Notes under the pieces: generated by a model
What the model was told of the DNA's origin: nothing
The model's database searches: none
The model's input: the letters and a program-made list of their open reading frames with translations, nothing else
Made by a program: the position numbers and the translations under genes
Source of the DNA: Gammaproteobacteria bacterium
GTDB taxonomy: Bacteria; Pseudomonadota; Gammaproteobacteria; Xanthomonadales; Wenzhouxiangellaceae
NCBI GenBank assembly: GCA_003565625.1
Contig: PXBD01000043.1
Location: forward strand, 1-64,000
Length of the DNA stretch: 64,000 bases
Direction of reading: 5' to 3'
Part shown: positions 7,341 through 15,810 of the stretch, piece by piece
Layout of the letters: the number at the start of each line of letters is the position of its first letter
Numbering within the stretch: position 1 is the stretch's first letter

Positions 7341-7919
7341 TCAGGCCAGGTTGGAGTTGGCGAAATCCCAGTTGACCAGTTTCCAGAACGCTTCCAGGTA
7401 CTTGGGACGGGCGTTGCGGTAGTCGACGTAGTAGGCGTGCTCCCATACATCGCAGGTCAGGATCGGGGTGGCATTGCCGGTCAGCGGGGTTTCGGCGTCA
7501 TCGGTGTTGTCGATGGCCAGGCTGCCGTCGGGGTGCTGAACCAGCCAGGTCCAGCCGGAACCGAAATTGCCAACCGCGGCCGCGTTGAACTTTTCTACAA
7601 AAGCCTCGAACGAGCCGAAGTCACGATCGATCAGTTCGCCAATCTTGCCGCTCGGGGCGCCGCCGCCGGTCGGGCTCAGGCAGTGCCAGTAGAAGGTGTG
7701 GTTCCAGACCTGGGCGGCGTTGTTGAACAGCCCGCCGCTGGCGGTGCGGATAATGTCTTCCAGCGACTGGCCGGCCATGTCGGTGCCCTCGACCATGCCG
7801 TTGAGCTTGTCGACGTAGGTCTGGTGGTGCTTGCCGTAGTGGTATTCCAGGGTCTCGGCCGAGATATGCGGCTCGAGCGCGTTCTTGGCGTAGGGCAGTT
7901 CGGGCAGTGAAAAAGCCAT
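7341..7919 (-). CDS. sodB: iron superoxide dismutase
   Basis: Cytoplasmic Fe-SOD of 192 residues that dismutates superoxide. The iron ligands are visible: His in 'EYHYGKHH', His in 'QVWNHTF', and Asp and His in 'CDVWEHAYY'. Gln in 'NNAAQVWNH' and the overall pattern indicate iron rather than manganese. A strong AAGGAGAA precedes the ATG. The upstream 99 bases hold a TTGAAA and a palindrome of GAC-N7-GTC type that may be an operator. argD follows on the same strand after 17 bases and is possibly cotranscribed. Confidence 0.97.
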   Translation of the reverse strand: MAFSLPELPYAKNALEPHISAETLEYHYGKHHQTYVDKLNGMVEGTDMAGQSLEDIIRTASGGLFNNAAQVWNHTFYWHCLSPTGGGAPSGKIGELIDRDFGSFEAFVEKFNAAAVGNFGSGWTWLVQHPDGSLAIDNTDDAETPLTGNATPILTCDVWEHAYYVDYRNARPKYLEAFWKLVNWDFANSNLA

Positions 7920-7987
7920 GTTGGTTCTCCTTAAAGTGAGACGGGAAGTAAATGAGTGGTGGTGAATCGGCTGTCAGCTCCAAGGTT

Positions 7988-8017
7988 TATTTGGGGACCG
8001 GTTTGGTCCGATTTCAA
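7988..8017 (-). promoter_or_regulatory. sodB promoter region with GAC-N7-GTC palindrome
   Basis: Minus strand: TTGAAA (8017-8012) is a good -35, followed by AT-rich CCAAATAA near the -10 position. Between them lies GGACC-N5-GGTCC, whose core GAC-N7-GTC resembles the symmetrical IscR type 1 site as I remember it (GACT-N5-AGTC). Position over the promoter spacer suggests repression. The -10 match is weak, and the operator assignment is an inference. Confidence 0.4.
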
Positions 8018-8018
8018 G

Positions 8019-8627
8019 TCACTCCAGTTCCTGCAGATGGCGCCAGCGGTTGACGATGGTGCAAAACAAGGTGGCGGTGCGCTCGGTGTCGTAGGCGGCC
8101 GAATGAGCGCGGTCTTTTTCCCACTCCAGTCCGGCCGCGGCCACGGCGCGTGCCAGAACGGTCTGACCGTAGGCCAGGCCGCCCAGGGTGGCGGTATCAA
8201 AACAGCTGAACGGGTGGAACGGATTGCGCTTGAAGCCGACCCGGGCGATGGCTGCGTTGAGAAAGGACAGATCGAAGTGGGCGTTGTGGCCGACCAGCAC
8301 GGCGCGCTTGCAGCCGGTATCGCGCAGGGCCTGGCGCACCGGGTTGAGCAGCGAACGCAGCGCGGTCGGCTCATCGACAGCCGGGCGCAAGGGGTGATCG
8401 GGCCGGATCCCGTTGAATTCCAGCGCGGCTTTCTCGATGTTGGCCCCGGGAAATGGCTCGATATGCCGAATCTGCACCGGCAGCGGGTGCAGCCAGCCCT
8501 CTTCGTCCATGGAGATAATGCACAGGGCCAGCTCCAGCAGGGCATCGGTGGCCGGGTTGAAGCCGCCGGTCTCGACATCGACGACCACCGGCAAGAATCC
8601 GCGAAAGCGTTGGGCGATGGACATCAT
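8019..8627 (-). CDS. rnt: ribonuclease T
   Basis: A DEDDh 3'-5' exoribonuclease of about 202 residues that trims tRNA and other stable RNA 3' ends. The acidic motifs are visible: D and E in 'VDVETGGF', D in 'HNAHFDLSF', and H and D in 'HSAAYDTE'. '[13 protein letters not shown]' is typical of RNase T. I start at the ATG of 'MMSIAQRF'; the track's TTG lies six codons upstream and no strong binding site decides between them. The gene is divergent from the TraB/GumN gene with about 75 bases between. Confidence 0.94.
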   Translation of the reverse strand: MMSIAQRFRGFLPVVVDVETGGFNPATDALLELALCIISMDEEGWLHPLPVQIRHIEPFPGANIEKAALEFNGIRPDHPLRPAVDEPTALRSLLNPVRQALRDTGCKRAVLVGHNAHFDLSFLNAAIARVGFKRNPFHPFSCFDTATLGGLAYGQTVLARAVAAAGLEWEKDRAHSAAYDTERTATLFCTIVNRWRHLQELE

Positions 8628-8701
8628 CTCGGGCCGGATCGGCAACTCGCAGTAGAATCAGGCCCCATGGTATCGGCTTGCGTCATCGACGAGGTGATCG
8701 A

Positions 8702-9580
8702 ATGAGGTTTTTCGCTCGAAGTGTTGCCCTGGGCTTGGTCGCCCTGCTGCTCAGCAGCGCGGTGCGGGCCCAGGTGCTGTGGTCGGTGGAAGGCCCGCAA
8801 GGCCAGCAGAACTGGCTTCTGGGCACGGTCCACAGCGAGGATCCGAGACTGCTGGATTTCCCCGAGGCGCTGCTCGACGCCCTGGCCGCGGCTGACCGCC
8901 TGGCCCTGGAGCTGGTTCCGGACATGGCCATGATGGAAGTGCTCAACGAGGCCATGCACTACCCGGAAGCGCGCCTGCATGAGGTGCTGGAGCCCGAGAT
9001 CTACGCCCGGCTGGTGGCCATTCTCGACCAGCACTACGGCATGGGGGAGCCGGCCGTGCGACGTCTGCGGCCGTGGTCGGCGGCCATGACCGTGGCCGTG
9101 CCGCCGCCGCAGACCGGCCTGTTCATGGACCTGGTGCTGTCAATCCGGGCGCGCGGCCTGGATAAGGAAGTGGTTGCTCTGGAGACCATCGAGGAGCAGC
9201 TGGATTTTCTGGCCGGGATGTCCAAGCCCATGCAGCTGGCCCTGCTGCGCCAGGCGGTGGCGGATTTTCCGCGCCAGGACGAGTTGTTCGAGGCCCTGGT
9301 CGCGACCTACCTGGCTGGTGATCTGGACCGGCTCGAGGCCGTGGCCGCCGACCAGATGGCCAACCTTGACCCCGAACTGCGCGCGCACTTCGAGCAGGTC
9401 GGCATGATCGGTCGCAACCACACCATGGTGGAGCGGGCCTGGCCTTGGCTGGAGCAGGGCGGGTTGATGATTGCTGTCGGCGCGCTGCACCTGCCCGGTG
9501 AAGAGGGCCTGGTCGAGTTGCTGCGCGCGCGCGGCCTGCGCGTAAGGCCGCTCCTGGAAGCCTACGCGGACCCTTCCTGA
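8702..9580 (+). CDS. TraB/GumN family secreted protein
   Basis: A 292-residue protein with a cleavable signal peptide ending near 'VRAQ'. The family's conserved 'WLLGTVHSED' follows directly, with later 'ALETIEEQLDFL' and the near-C-terminal 'VGALHLPGEEG'. These GxxH and E motifs suggest a metal-dependent hydrolase or protease-like fold (the Tiki/TraB/EreA superfamily), but the bacterial substrate is unknown. The chosen ATG has AGGTGAT upstream; the track's TTG is eight codons earlier. Its 3' end overlaps nth on the other strand by 19 bases. Confidence 0.82.
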   Translation: MRFFARSVALGLVALLLSSAVRAQVLWSVEGPQGQQNWLLGTVHSEDPRLLDFPEALLDALAAADRLALELVPDMAMMEVLNEAMHYPEARLHEVLEPEIYARLVAILDQHYGMGEPAVRRLRPWSAAMTVAVPPPQTGLFMDLVLSIRARGLDKEVVALETIEEQLDFLAGMSKPMQLALLRQAVADFPRQDELFEALVATYLAGDLDRLEAVAADQMANLDPELRAHFEQVGMIGRNHTMVERAWPWLEQGGLMIAVGALHLPGEEGLVELLRARGLRVRPLLEAYADPS

Positions 9581-10224
9581 AGCACTTTCCGGCGTCCCGG
9601 CCAGCGGCAGAGATCCACGACCGGGCACTGCCCGCACAAGGGTTTGCGGGCCTTGCAGGTATAGCGCCCGTGCAGGATCAGCCAGTGGTGTGCGTTCAGC
9701 AGGTAGTCGGCCGGCACCCGCTTGAGCAGCGCTTTTTCCACCGCCAGCACGGTTTTGCCCGGCGCCAGCCCGGTCCGGTTGGCGACCCGGAAGATATGGG
9801 TGTCGACGGCCATGGCGGGTTCGCCGAAGGCGGTGTTGAGGATGACGTTGGCGGTTTTACGACCCACCCCGGGCAGCGCTTCCAGTTCGGCCCGGCTGCG
9901 CGGCACCTCGCCGCCGTGGCGTTCGATCAGCAGGCGGCAGGCGGCCAGGATGTTCTTGGCCTTGTTGTTGAACAGGCCGATGGTCTTGATGTGATCTTTC
10001 AGGCCGTCCTCGCCGAGGGCGAGAATGGCCTGCGGGGTGTTGGCCACCGCAAACAGCCGGGCGGTGGCCTTGTTGACGCCGACATCGGTGGCCTGGGCCG
10101 ACAGGGCGACGGCCACCAGCAGCTCGAACGGGCTGGAGTAGCGCAGCTCGGTTTTCGGGTCGGGGTTGATCTCGGCCAGGCGCTGGAAGAAGGTTGCGCG
10201 GTCAGCGGCGTTCATTGCAGGCAT
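9562..10224 (-). CDS. nth: endonuclease III (DNA glycosylase/AP lyase)
   Basis: A 220-residue helix-hairpin-helix glycosylase that removes oxidised pyrimidines and nicks the AP site. The catalytic lysine is in 'LPGVGRKTANV' and the aspartate in 'VDTHIFRV'. The 4Fe-4S cluster motif C-x6-C-x2-C-x5-C is complete ('CKARKPLCGQCPVVDLC'). In E. coli nth closes the rsxABCDGE operon. Here it lies on the same strand downstream of rsxE but is separated from it by an oppositely oriented kinase-like gene. Confidence 0.96.
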   Translation of the reverse strand: MPAMNAADRATFFQRLAEINPDPKTELRYSSPFELLVAVALSAQATDVGVNKATARLFAVANTPQAILALGEDGLKDHIKTIGLFNNKAKNILAACRLLIERHGGEVPRSRAELEALPGVGRKTANVILNTAFGEPAMAVDTHIFRVANRTGLAPGKTVLAVEKALLKRVPADYLLNAHHWLILHGRYTCKARKPLCGQCPVVDLCRWPGRRKVLQEGSA

Positions 10225-10331
10225 GGGCGGTCGGCTGGCAGGCTCTGGGTGGGGCTTGGATTTTCAGAATAGCATTGCCCGCGACGATATACTCCCGAGC
10301 ACAATCCACCCCAAATCCAGGATGACCCGAC

Positions 10332-11906
10332 ATGGACAGCCCGCTGATCGAGGCGCTGCGCGATCCTTCCTGCTACCCGCACCCGGTTGAGCGCGTGGAG
10401 GTGATCGAAACCCACATCTCCTGGGTGCTGCTGGCCGGTGAGCGGGCCTACAAGATCAAAAAGCCGGTGGATTTCGGCTTTCTCGATTTCTCGACCCTGG
10501 AGCAGCGCCGCCATTTCTGTACCGAGGAGGTCCGCCTCAACCGACGCACGGCACCGGATTTGTACCTCGGCGTGGTTCGCCTGACCGGCTCGGCAGAGTG
10601 CTCGTCGGATCGCCTGCACATCGACGGACCCGGGGAGGCGATCGAATATGCCGTGGCCATGCGGCGGTTCGATCTGGACGACGGATTTGACCGGCTGCTG
10701 GCTGCCGGGCGCTTCGAGCCGGCCCATGCCGAGGCGCTGGGCGAGGCCCTGGCCGGCCTCCATGAACAGGCCGAGGTGGCCGGGGTCGACTCGCCGTGGG
10801 GTACCACGGACGAAGTCATCGGCCCGATGCGCGACAACTTCACCACCTTGCTGGAGCGCCTGGATGATCCGTCCCGGCGCCGTCGCCTGGAGGCGCTGGG
10901 CGATTGGACCGAGCAGCGCTTCGCCGCGCTGGCCGGACAGATTGCCCGTCGCCGTGATGACGGATTCGTGCGCGAGTGTCACGGCGATGTGCATCTGGGC
11001 AACGTCACCCTGTTTGCGGGCCGGACCACGCTGTTTGACTGCATCGAGTTCAGTCCGGCGCTGCGCTGGACCGATGTCATGGCCGACCTGGCCTTTGTGA
11101 TCATGGATTTGCGCGATCGCGGCGAGGAGGCCGGCGCCTGGCGGCTGCTCGACCGCTATCTTGCCCGCACCGGCGACTACGACGGCCTCGCCCTGCTGGA
11201 TTTCTACGTTGTTTATCGCGCGATGGTGCGCGCCAAGGTGGCCGCGCTCGGGCTTGACCCCGGCCTGGAGGCTGACCGGGCGGCAGCCATCCTCGCGGCG
11301 ATTGATCGCTACCTGAGCGTTGCCGAACAGGTTGCCCAGGCCCCTCGACCGGCCCTGGTGCTGACCTGCGGGGTCTCGGGCAGCGGCAAGAGCCATCTGG
11401 CCGCCCGGCTGGTGGCCGAGTGCGGTCTGGTTCGGCTGCGCTCGGACGTGGAGCGCAAACGCCTGTTTGGCCTGGCCGCGGAGCAGCGTTCGGATTCGGC
11501 CCTGGATGCGGGTCTGTACACGCGCGCCGCCGGCGAGCAGACCTATGCCCACCTGCTCGACAAGGCGGCGAACGTAACCGCGGCCGGCTTCGCGGTCCTG
11601 GTCGATGCCACCTTTCTCAGCGCCGCACAGCGCGCCCCGTTCCTGGAACTGGCGGTCAGGCGTGGCATCCCCTTTGGCGTGGTGGTCTGCAGCGCCGATG
11701 AGCAGGTATTGCGTGACCGGGTGCAGCGACGCTCAGCGGCCGGTCACGATGCCTCGGAGGCCGACGAGGCGGTGCTGGCGCGCCAGCTGACGACATTCCA
11801 GCCGTGTCGGCCGGACGAAGCCCCGATGATGGCAATCGATAGCGCGGGCCCGGACCCTCTGGACGCGGTTGCCGATTGGCTCAGGTCGCTGCGGGGGCCC
11901 GTTTAG
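10332..11906 (+). CDS. fusion of APH-like kinase domain and P-loop ATPase/kinase domain
   Basis: A 524-residue two-domain protein. The N-terminal half (about 1-335) has an aminoglycoside-phosphotransferase-like fold: 'IKKPVDFGFLDFS' near the start, catalytic 'ECHGDVHLGNV' and the following 'LFDCIEFSP'. The C-terminal part (about 340-520) begins with the Walker A 'CGVSGSGKSHLA', like zeta-toxin or polynucleotide-kinase-type ATPases. This architecture recurs in proteobacteria without a settled function. It should not be read as antibiotic resistance from sequence alone. It is inserted between nth and rsxE and overlaps rsxE tail to tail by 26 bases. Confidence 0.8.
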   Translation: MDSPLIEALRDPSCYPHPVERVEVIETHISWVLLAGERAYKIKKPVDFGFLDFSTLEQRRHFCTEEVRLNRRTAPDLYLGVVRLTGSAECSSDRLHIDGPGEAIEYAVAMRRFDLDDGFDRLLAAGRFEPAHAEALGEALAGLHEQAEVAGVDSPWGTTDEVIGPMRDNFTTLLERLDDPSRRRRLEALGDWTEQRFAALAGQIARRRDDGFVRECHGDVHLGNVTLFAGRTTLFDCIEFSPALRWTDVMADLAFVIMDLRDRGEEAGAWRLLDRYLARTGDYDGLALLDFYVVYRAMVRAKVAALGLDPGLEADRAAAILAAIDRYLSVAEQVAQAPRPALVLTCGVSGSGKSHLAARLVAECGLVRLRSDVERKRLFGLAAEQRSDSALDAGLYTRAAGEQTYAHLLDKAANVTAAGFAVLVDATFLSAAQRAPFLELAVRRGIPFGVVVCSADEQVLRDRVQRRSAAGHDASEADEAVLARQLTTFQPCRPDEAPMMAIDSAGPDPLDAVADWLRSLRGPV

Positions 11907-12585
11907 GCTGCGATTCGGGGGCTGGCTGCGGTCGCTGAATCAGGTACTGGCGCAGGGCGACCAGCAAACCCAGCCCGATGAACGCGCCCGGCGGTAGCAG
12001 GGCCAGCAGCAGCCCGCCGCCCTCGGGCAGGAGGCGAACGGTGAGTGCGCCGGCCCACTCGCCCAGCAGCAGGTCAGCGCCGGTAAACAGGGTGCCCTGG
12101 CCGATCATCTCGCGCCCGGCACCGAGGGCCAGCAACACCAGGCCGAAGCCGGCTCCCTGGGCCAGTCCATCGTGCAGGGCAGCGCCAGCGGGCTGGCGCG
12201 AGGCAAAGGCCTCGGCGCGCGCCAGGATGGTGCAGTTGGTGACGATCAGCGGCACGAAAATGCCCAGCGTGCGGCTCAGCTCGTGCAGCCAGGCCTGCAA
12301 CACCAGGTCGACCACGGTGACCGTGGTGGCGATGATCAGCACGAAAGCCGGGATCCGGATTTCGGCGACGATGTGGCTGCGCAGCAGCGACACGGCCAGG
12401 TTGGAGCACACCAGCACAAACATTGTGGCCACGGCCAGGCCGAGACCATTGACCGCCGTGCCGGTGACCGCCAGCAGCGGGCACAGGCCAAGCAGCTGGA
12501 CCAGGCCGGGGTTGTTGTCCCACAATCCCTGGCGCCAGGTTTCGCGGTGCGCAGGCCGCGTTCGCAGCCGGGTTTCGCTGTCCAT
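11881..12585 (-). CDS. rsxE: Rsx/Rnf electron transport complex subunit E
   Basis: An integral membrane protein of about 234 residues with six hydrophobic segments, from the RnfE/NqrD family. 'NNPGLVQLLGLCPLLAVT' and 'LIVTNCTILARAEAFA' carry the family's conserved membrane Cys and Asn residues; RsxA and RsxE are inverted-topology relatives. It forms part of the ferredoxin-linked, ion-pumping or SoxR-reducing complex. The start is the ATG of 'MDSETR', 12 bases after the rsxG stop; the longer track start lies inside rsxG. It is the last gene of the rsxBCDGE block. Confidence 0.94.
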   Translation of the reverse strand: MDSETRLRTRPAHRETWRQGLWDNNPGLVQLLGLCPLLAVTGTAVNGLGLAVATMFVLVCSNLAVSLLRSHIVAEIRIPAFVLIIATTVTVVDLVLQAWLHELSRTLGIFVPLIVTNCTILARAEAFASRQPAGAALHDGLAQGAGFGLVLLALGAGREMIGQGTLFTGADLLLGEWAGALTVRLLPEGGGLLLALLPPGAFIGLGLLVALRQYLIQRPQPAPESQPKRAPAAT

Positions 12586-12596
12586 GGGCACCGATT

Positions 12597-13217
12597 CTAG
12601 CCCGACCCGGTTTCCGGCTGCCACAGGCGTTGCTGATCGGTCTGGTCGAGCGTTTCCAGCGCGGCGCGCACGGCCTGCACCACGGCCTCGGCGGTGATGG
12701 TGGCGCTGGTCAGGCCGTCGAAGTCACCGCCGCGCCGGCTTGTGGCCCAGCGCTCTTCGGCCGGTTCGCCCAGGCGGGTGCCCGTGAATTGCCGGATCCA
12801 GTCGCTGCGCTCGATCTCGATGCGATCGCCCAGGCCGGGGGTTTCGCGGTGTTCCAGCACGCGCACGCCCAGGACCCGCCCTTGAGGGTCGGCCGCCACC
12901 AGCATCCGGATATCACCGCTGTAGCCGCGCCCGGTCACCAGGTCGAAAATGACGGCGACCGGCGCGCCGGCGGCGCGGGCCCGATACACCCGGGCCGGCT
13001 GCTCGAACCCGGCCAGGTCAAGATCGATGTGGTCGTCGACCAGGTTGTTGTCGAAGCTGCCCGGCGGCAGAAGTTCGGTCAGGGTGGCCAGGGCCCGGCG
13101 TTGTTGCTGATCGGCAATCCGTTCGCGGGTCAGCTGGTCCAGCCCGGCCAGCAGCAGCGCGGCGGCCAGGCCCAGGGCCACCAGTTTCACGCCGGCCTGC
13201 CAGCGTCCGGTCGCCAT
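12597..13217 (-). CDS. rsxG: Rsx/Rnf electron transport complex subunit G
   Basis: A 206-residue protein with one N-terminal membrane helix and a periplasmic FMN-binding domain. FMN is normally attached covalently to Thr in an S/T-G-A-T motif; here the site reads 'LTSATIT', with Ser in place of Gly but the acceptor Thr kept. 'RVLEHRETPGLGDRIE' is a strong family signature. Its start codon shares one base with the rsxD stop, and rsxE follows after 11 bases, so the genes are tightly coupled. Confidence 0.94.
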   Translation of the reverse strand: MATGRWQAGVKLVALGLAAALLLAGLDQLTRERIADQQQRRALATLTELLPPGSFDNNLVDDHIDLDLAGFEQPARVYRARAAGAPVAVIFDLVTGRGYSGDIRMLVAADPQGRVLGVRVLEHRETPGLGDRIEIERSDWIRQFTGTRLGEPAEERWATSRRGGDFDGLTSATITAEAVVQAVRAALETLDQTDQQRLWQPETGSG

Positions 13218-14269
13218 TAACGCGGGTGTCCGTAGACCCGCGGCCGGGTATAGCGATCAATCAGCGGCACCAGCATATTCATCAGCAACACGGCAAAGGC
13301 GACACCGTCCGGAAAGCCGCCGTAGCGTCGAATGGCCAGGGTGATCAAGGCCACGCCGGCGCCGAAGATGATTTTGCCGCGGGGGGTGGCGCTGCCCGAG
13401 ACCGGATCGGTGATGATGAAGAAGGCGGCCAGCATCAGGCCGCCCGACAACAGCTGCTGCAGCGGGCTGTAGTGCAGGTCCGGCGCGAGCAACCACGGCG
13501 GGGTGCTGATGATGAGCGTGGTGACCAGGAGCGCGGTCGGCGCGTGCCAGCTGATCACCCGCTGCCAGGCCAGCCAGAGCCCGCCGGCCAGGCTGGCCAG
13601 GGCGACCCATTCCCAGCCGCGGGCCACCAGCGCGCCGAACACCGGGTCGGCGCGGATTTCGCTGACCAGGAACTGGCTCTGGAGGCCGGTGCGCAGTTGA
13701 TCGAGCGGGGTGGCGGCACTGATGGCGTCCCAGGCTGGGCCGTTGGAAACGTGTCCGGTGGCGATGGCGCGAACCGTCTCGATCAGGCCGGGCAGACCCT
13801 CTCCCAGCCCGCGCGGCGCCAGCCACTGGCTGAGTTCGATCGGGAAGGTGATGATTACCACGGCAAGACCGACCATGGCCGGGTTGAACAGGTTGAAACC
13901 CAGGCCACCGTAAAGGTGCTTGGCCACGACTACCGCAAACAGCATGCCGGTGGCGTTGACCCACCACGGTGCCAGCGGCGGCAGGCACAGGGCGAACAAC
14001 AGGGCCGTGGTGAGCACGCTGCCGTCGCTGAGAAACGGCTGTGCCGGGCGCGCGCGCAAGCGCAGCATGACCCACTCCAGGATGAGCCCGAACAGGCAGG
14101 CCAGGACCACCTGGACAACAATCCCCCAGCCGAAGAACCAGGCGTGGGCGGCAATCGCCGGCAGCAGGGCCCAGATCACCCGGAACATCAGATCTGACAC
14201 CCGCCGCCGGGGCGGCAGATGCGGTGCTCCGGCACGCGCGAACGGCATGGCAGCGGGCTGGTGCTCCAT
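13217..14269 (-). CDS. rsxD: Rsx/Rnf electron transport complex subunit D
   Basis: A membrane subunit of 350 residues (RnfD/NqrB family) with about nine to ten hydrophobic segments. 'GLGFNLFNPAMVGLAVV' and 'LSDGSVLTTALLFALCLPP' are diagnostic. The flavin-accepting Thr lies in 'ISAATPLDQLRT', a variant of the usual GAT motif that also keeps Thr. The C-terminal 'YGGFPDGVAFAVLLMNM' is strongly conserved. It lies three bases from rsxC and overlaps rsxG by one base. Confidence 0.95.
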   Translation of the reverse strand: MEHQPAAMPFARAGAPHLPPRRRVSDLMFRVIWALLPAIAAHAWFFGWGIVVQVVLACLFGLILEWVMLRLRARPAQPFLSDGSVLTTALLFALCLPPLAPWWVNATGMLFAVVVAKHLYGGLGFNLFNPAMVGLAVVIITFPIELSQWLAPRGLGEGLPGLIETVRAIATGHVSNGPAWDAISAATPLDQLRTGLQSQFLVSEIRADPVFGALVARGWEWVALASLAGGLWLAWQRVISWHAPTALLVTTLIISTPPWLLAPDLHYSPLQQLLSGGLMLAAFFIITDPVSGSATPRGKIIFGAGVALITLAIRRYGGFPDGVAFAVLLMNMLVPLIDRYTRPRVYGHPR

Positions 14270-14272
14270 GAA

Positions 14273-15796
14273 TTATTCCGCCGACTTCTTGCGCTGGCGC
14301 GCGCGCGCAATCGCGGCCTGGATTTCGTCGGCAGCGGCACTTTTTTCGCGCAGCTTTTCAGCCCGGGCCTGGCGCCGCCGGGCCCGGGCTGCCTGTTCCG
14401 CCGCCAGCCGCTCCTGACGGGCCTCGTGGCGGCGGCGCGCCAGCGCGGCGCGGCGCTGGTCGAGCGCGCGCAAACCGATTTCACCCTTGGCGTGACGGTA
14501 GTAGTCGACCAGCGGGATCTGGCTGGGGCAAACCCGCGCGCATACCCCGCACTCGATGCAGTCACCAACCGCCAGTTCAGCTGCCTGGTCATAGTCGTCG
14601 GCGGCCACCGCCCGGTAGATCAACTGCGGCAGCAGGCGGGCTGGACAGGACTCGACGCAGAAGCCGCAGTTGATGCACGGCATGCTGGTCGCCGGCTCCG
14701 CGGGCGCGGTGTCGAGCACCAGCACGCAGTTGCTGCCCTTGGTCAGCGCGACCTCGTCGGTGATCAGCGCGGTTCCGCTCATGGGTCCGCCCAGGATCAG
14801 GCGCCGGGCGTGCTCGGTATAGCCGCCGGCCTGGCGGATGAGCCAGGACAGCGGGGTGCCGATGGCCGCGATCAGGTTGCGCGGCTGGGCCACGCCGGGA
14901 CCGGTAACCGTGACGATGCGCTCGGTCAGCGGGCGGCCATGTTCCACCGCGTCGAAGGCCGCTGCTGCGGTGGCGACGTTGTGGCAGAGCAGGCCGATGT
15001 CCTGGGGCAGGCCGTCGTGCGGTACTTCCAGCCCGGTCAGGGTCTGGATCAGCTGGCGTTCGCCACCCTGGGGGTAGACCGCCGGCACGCGCACCACTTC
15101 AAAGCGCTCGGCAATGCCCAGTCGCTCGGCTGCGCGCTCCAGGGCCTGTGCGGTTTGCTCCATCGGGTCTTCCACCGCAATGACAATGCGCTCGGCAACC
15201 ACCGCCGCGGCCAGTACCAGGCCGCCGCCGAGAATGTCTTCCGGTCGGCTGCGCATCAAGGCCTCATCGCAGGCAATCCAGGGCTCGCACTCGACGCCGT
15301 TGAGGATCAGCGTATCGATGCTCGGCCAGTCGCCGCGCAGCTTGGCGGCGGTGGGGAACATGGCGCCACCCAGGCCGGCCAGGCCCATCGCGCGCAGGTG
15401 ATCGACCAGTTCGGTGGCGTTGCACCGGCGCCAGTCGGGCAGGCGCCGGCCCGGCTCGTCATCCCAATCGCTGCAGGCTTCGTCGGCCGGAACCATTTCG
15501 ATGCAGCGCCGATAGCTCTCGGGCGGGAAGCTGGCCGGGCGCTGCACCAGCCCGACGACGGTGCCGGCACAGGGTGCGTGCGCGGGCACCTGGTAGTCGT
15601 CTTCGGCCAGGGTCAGGGGCTGACCGGCACGCACTGCCTGGCCGGGCTCGACCAGGATGCGACCGGCTTCGCCCTGGTGCTGGCCCACCGGCACGTAGAG
15701 CGCCGGCGGCAGCGGGCAGCGCTCTAGCGGGTGCGCCAGCGAGGCCTGTTTGTGGTGGGGCAGGGCGAGCCCGCCAGGAAAGCTGTGCAGTTGCAC
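14273..15796 (-). CDS. rsxC: Rsx/Rnf electron transport complex subunit C
   Basis: A peripheral subunit of 507 residues that takes electrons from NADH or passes them to ferredoxin. It has an N-terminal barrel-sandwich region ('HSFPGGLALPHHK'), an NADH/FMN-binding middle with 'GLGGAMFPTAAKL' and 'NGVECEP', and two 4Fe-4S motifs at about residues 370-420 ('CINCGFCVESCP', 'CIECGVCARVCP'). The C-terminal 60 residues are Arg/Ala-rich and probably helical. They are far shorter than the long repeat tail of E. coli RsxC. rsxB lies 14 bases upstream. Confidence 0.96.
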   Translation of the reverse strand: MQLHSFPGGLALPHHKQASLAHPLERCPLPPALYVPVGQHQGEAGRILVEPGQAVRAGQPLTLAEDDYQVPAHAPCAGTVVGLVQRPASFPPESYRRCIEMVPADEACSDWDDEPGRRLPDWRRCNATELVDHLRAMGLAGLGGAMFPTAAKLRGDWPSIDTLILNGVECEPWIACDEALMRSRPEDILGGGLVLAAAVVAERIVIAVEDPMEQTAQALERAAERLGIAERFEVVRVPAVYPQGGERQLIQTLTGLEVPHDGLPQDIGLLCHNVATAAAAFDAVEHGRPLTERIVTVTGPGVAQPRNLIAAIGTPLSWLIRQAGGYTEHARRLILGGPMSGTALITDEVALTKGSNCVLVLDTAPAEPATSMPCINCGFCVESCPARLLPQLIYRAVAADDYDQAAELAVGDCIECGVCARVCPSQIPLVDYYRHAKGEIGLRALDQRRAALARRRHEARQERLAAEQAARARRRQARAEKLREKSAAADEIQAAIARARQRKKSAE

Positions 15797-15810
15797 CTGG
15801 ACCAGACCGT

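Noticed and set aside
10332-11906. Aminoglycoside resistance gene
   Set aside because: The APH-like fold is shared by many unrelated small-molecule kinases, and the fusion with a P-loop domain is not a known resistance architecture.
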